The translations under genes were made by a program, and so were the position numbers. This document shows, piece after piece, positions 62,877 through 64,000 of a stretch of DNA of 64,000 nt; position 1 is the first letter of the stretch, and the number at the start of each line of letters is the position of its first letter. Source of the stretch: an uncultured Collinsella sp. (GTDB taxonomy: Bacteria > Actinomycetota > Coriobacteriia > Coriobacteriales > Coriobacteriaceae); assembly GCA_949285915.1 (NCBI GenBank), contig CASDZW010000009.1:1-64000 (forward strand), read 5' to 3'. The notes under the pieces were generated by a model, which saw only the letters and a list, made by a program, of their open reading frames with translations, had not been told where the DNA came from and searched no databases.

Positions 62877-63410
62877 ATGAAAGTCATTCTTCTTGGTGAG
62901 ATCAAGGGCAAGGGTGGCGAAGGCGACGTCGTAGACGTGGCCCAGGGCTACGCCGAGAACTACCTCTTCCCGAAGAAGCTCGCCGTTGCGGCTACCAAGG
63001 GCAACCTCAAGCAGCTCGAGGAGCGCCGCAACAACATCGCTAAGCGCGAGGCTGTCCGTATGGCGGACGCCAACACGCTCAAGGAGACCCTCGAGGGCAA
63101 GCAGGTCACCGTCGACGCCAAGGTTGGCGACGAGGGCATCCTGTTTGGCTCGGTGACCGCCGCTATGATCGCCGATGCGATCAAGGATCAGCTGAACGTC
63201 GAGGTCGACCGCAAGCGCGTCGAGCTCGGTAAGCCGATCAAGGTTGCCGGCACCCATCAGGTCGACATCTCGCTCTACCGCGAGGTGCGCGCCACGGTCA
63301 CGGTTCTCGTGGGCGTGGACGCCGCGGAGGCCGCCGCTGAGGTTGAGGCTGAGGCCGAGACCGTTGAGGCCGAGGTCGCCGAGGTTGAGACCGAGGAGGC
63401 CGCCGAGTAG
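62877..63410 (+). CDS. rplI: 50S ribosomal protein L9
   Basis: 177 residues. The N-terminal domain (M-K-V-I-L-L-G-E-I-K-G-K-G-G-E-G-D-V-V-D-V-A-Q-G-Y) and linking helix are typical, with G-V-T-A-type C-domain. The ~30-residue Glu/Ala/Val tail is extra compared with most L9. ATG 62877 follows AAAGGAG. It ends the operon with a good terminator. Confidence 0.96.
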   Translation: MKVILLGEIKGKGGEGDVVDVAQGYAENYLFPKKLAVAATKGNLKQLEERRNNIAKREAVRMADANTLKETLEGKQVTVDAKVGDEGILFGSVTAAMIADAIKDQLNVEVDRKRVELGKPIKVAGTHQVDISLYREVRATVTVLVGVDAAEAAAEVEAEAETVEAEVAEVETEEAAE

Positions 63411-63442
63411 CGAACGCTCTCGGTGAAACCGATTCTGGTTAG

Positions 63443-63475
63443 AAGGGGCTGCAGCTCTGCGCTGCGGCCCCTTTT
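63443..63475 (+). terminator. terminator of the ribosomal operon
   Basis: AAGGGGCTGCAG pairs with CTGCGGCCCCTT (one mismatch) over a 7-nt loop and is followed by TTGC. Confidence 0.85.
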
Positions 63476-63514
63476 GCTATGCGCGGTGTCCGCGCGGCGT
63501 GGTGCGGCGGCGTT

Positions 63515-64000
63515 TTACAGGTTGCGAGCGTAGGAGACGAGGCCCTCGCGTGCATCGGCGGGGGCGATGATGCGCATGGCTCCGCCGGCAGCGAGCACAT
63601 GGTCGTAAAGCCAGGGCAACGAGCTGGTGCGTACTGTAAGGCGCGTGCTGCCGTCTGGCTGCTGCCGCGTCTGCTCGATGCCGCTCCATGCGGGGACAGG
63701 CTTGCCGGGCGCGATTTCGAGCTCGATGGCGGTCCCGCTCGCGCGCAGGCTGTCCGCCACAGCGGGAACGGCGTGACCCGCGCTACGTGCAGGCTCGTCA
63801 AGAACCTCGACGTCGCTGATTCGCTCAAGGCGATAGCGGCGCGGAGCGTTCTTCTCGACATTTTGGGCAAGCAGGTAGGCGCCGTCGCCAGTAACGTCGA
63901 TGGAGAGCGGATCGACTACGCGCTCGCGCGGCGCCGTCTCGCCGTGGGAGCGGTAGGAGATGCGGCAGCGCCGGCGGTCTTCAAGAGCGCGCCTAAGTGC
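63515..64000 (-). CDS. WYL-domain regulator, N-terminus outside the window
   Basis: About 161 C-terminal residues on the minus strand; the frame is open to the window edge. The pattern fits the WYL fold and its WCX extension: R-I-S-Y-R-S-H-G, E-R-V-V-D-P-L-S-I-D, a W-Y-L-equivalent A-Y-L-L-A-Q-N, R-R-Y-R-L-E-R-I-S-D-V-E-V-L, and the late T-V-R-T-S-S-L-P-W-L-Y-D-H-V-L. WYL proteins are usually ligand-sensing transcription regulators with an N-terminal HTH, which is not visible here. Confidence 0.85.
   Translation of the reverse strand, partial: ALRRALEDRRRCRISYRSHGETAPRERVVDPLSIDVTGDGAYLLAQNVEKNAPRRYRLERISDVEVLDEPARSAGHAVPAVADSLRASGTAIELEIAPGKPVPAWSGIEQTRQQPDGSTRLTVRTSSLPWLYDHVLAAGGAMRIIAPADAREGLVSYARNL

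Overview
The window looks like chromosomal DNA from a high-GC, anaerobic, gut-type member of the Coriobacteriia, most like Collinsella. The evidence is the codon use, a LuxR regulator fused to about twelve membrane helices, a five-haem NrfH-type cytochrome paired with an aldehyde-oxidoreductase-like enzyme, a TIGR03905-type TSCPD protein, a DUF3793 protein and dispersed purine genes. The assignment rests on protein resemblance recalled from memory, not on a database search. I see no rRNA, no IS transposase, no prophage and no CRISPR array.

Layout. 1-4.2 kb: the end of a TRIC-type channel gene, two tRNA-Ser genes, a DUF4013-like membrane protein and purB. 4.2-11.4 kb: a redox locus with a membrane-bound LuxR regulator, a divergent pair (unknown protein plus degenerate IscU-like protein), and an operon for a Tat-exported four-cluster ferredoxin, an AOR-family tungsten/molybdenum oxidoreductase and a multihaem cytochrome c. 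The same 18-bp site lies upstream of the regulator and of the operon. 11.4-22.8 kb: TSCPD protein, Tat lipoprotein, OmpR-type two-component system, purC, M29 aminopeptidase, tRNA-Lys, phosphohexomutase and cysteine desulfurase. 23-35.5 kb: hsp20, a metallo-beta-lactamase-fold protein, tilS-hpt-ftsH, an EEP-family protein, ilvE, tRNA-Ser, a TadA-glycerate kinase fusion and a toxin-antitoxin pair. 35.6-43.9 kb: 4.5S RNA, purE, class B sortase, moaE-like gene, purF-purM-purN, a CapA-like protein and a small unknown protein. 44-53.8 kb: MarR regulator with a heterodimeric ABC exporter, a DUF559/AbiEi-like nuclease-type protein flanked by repeats, two paralogous esterases, cysE and a GNAT protein. 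53.8-61 kb: AraC regulator with a divergent YbtP/YbtQ-like ABC pair, converging on a DUF3793-flavodoxin-ferrochelatase operon, probably an iron/porphyrin module. 61-64 kb: tRNA-Gly, rpsF-ssb-rpsR-rplI and the end of a WYL-domain protein.

The most unusual material is intergenic. Four elements of about 140 bp (32.5, 44.1, 48.8 and 50.4 kb) have the same inverted terminal sequence, with core TATTCAACAATCT, around an interior of 92 or 93 nt. The interior sequence differs in each copy, but a GTAGA motif recurs at a fixed offset in three of the four and each interior holds its own self-complementary arms. Two of the elements bracket the nuclease-like gene at 49186-50373. This resembles a REPIN/RAYT arrangement but has no recognisable Y1 transposase. 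Other paired inverted-repeat elements of different sequence lie at 11.45, 18.74 and 29.27 kb. Together with the redox locus and its shared operator, these are the best candidates for something undescribed.
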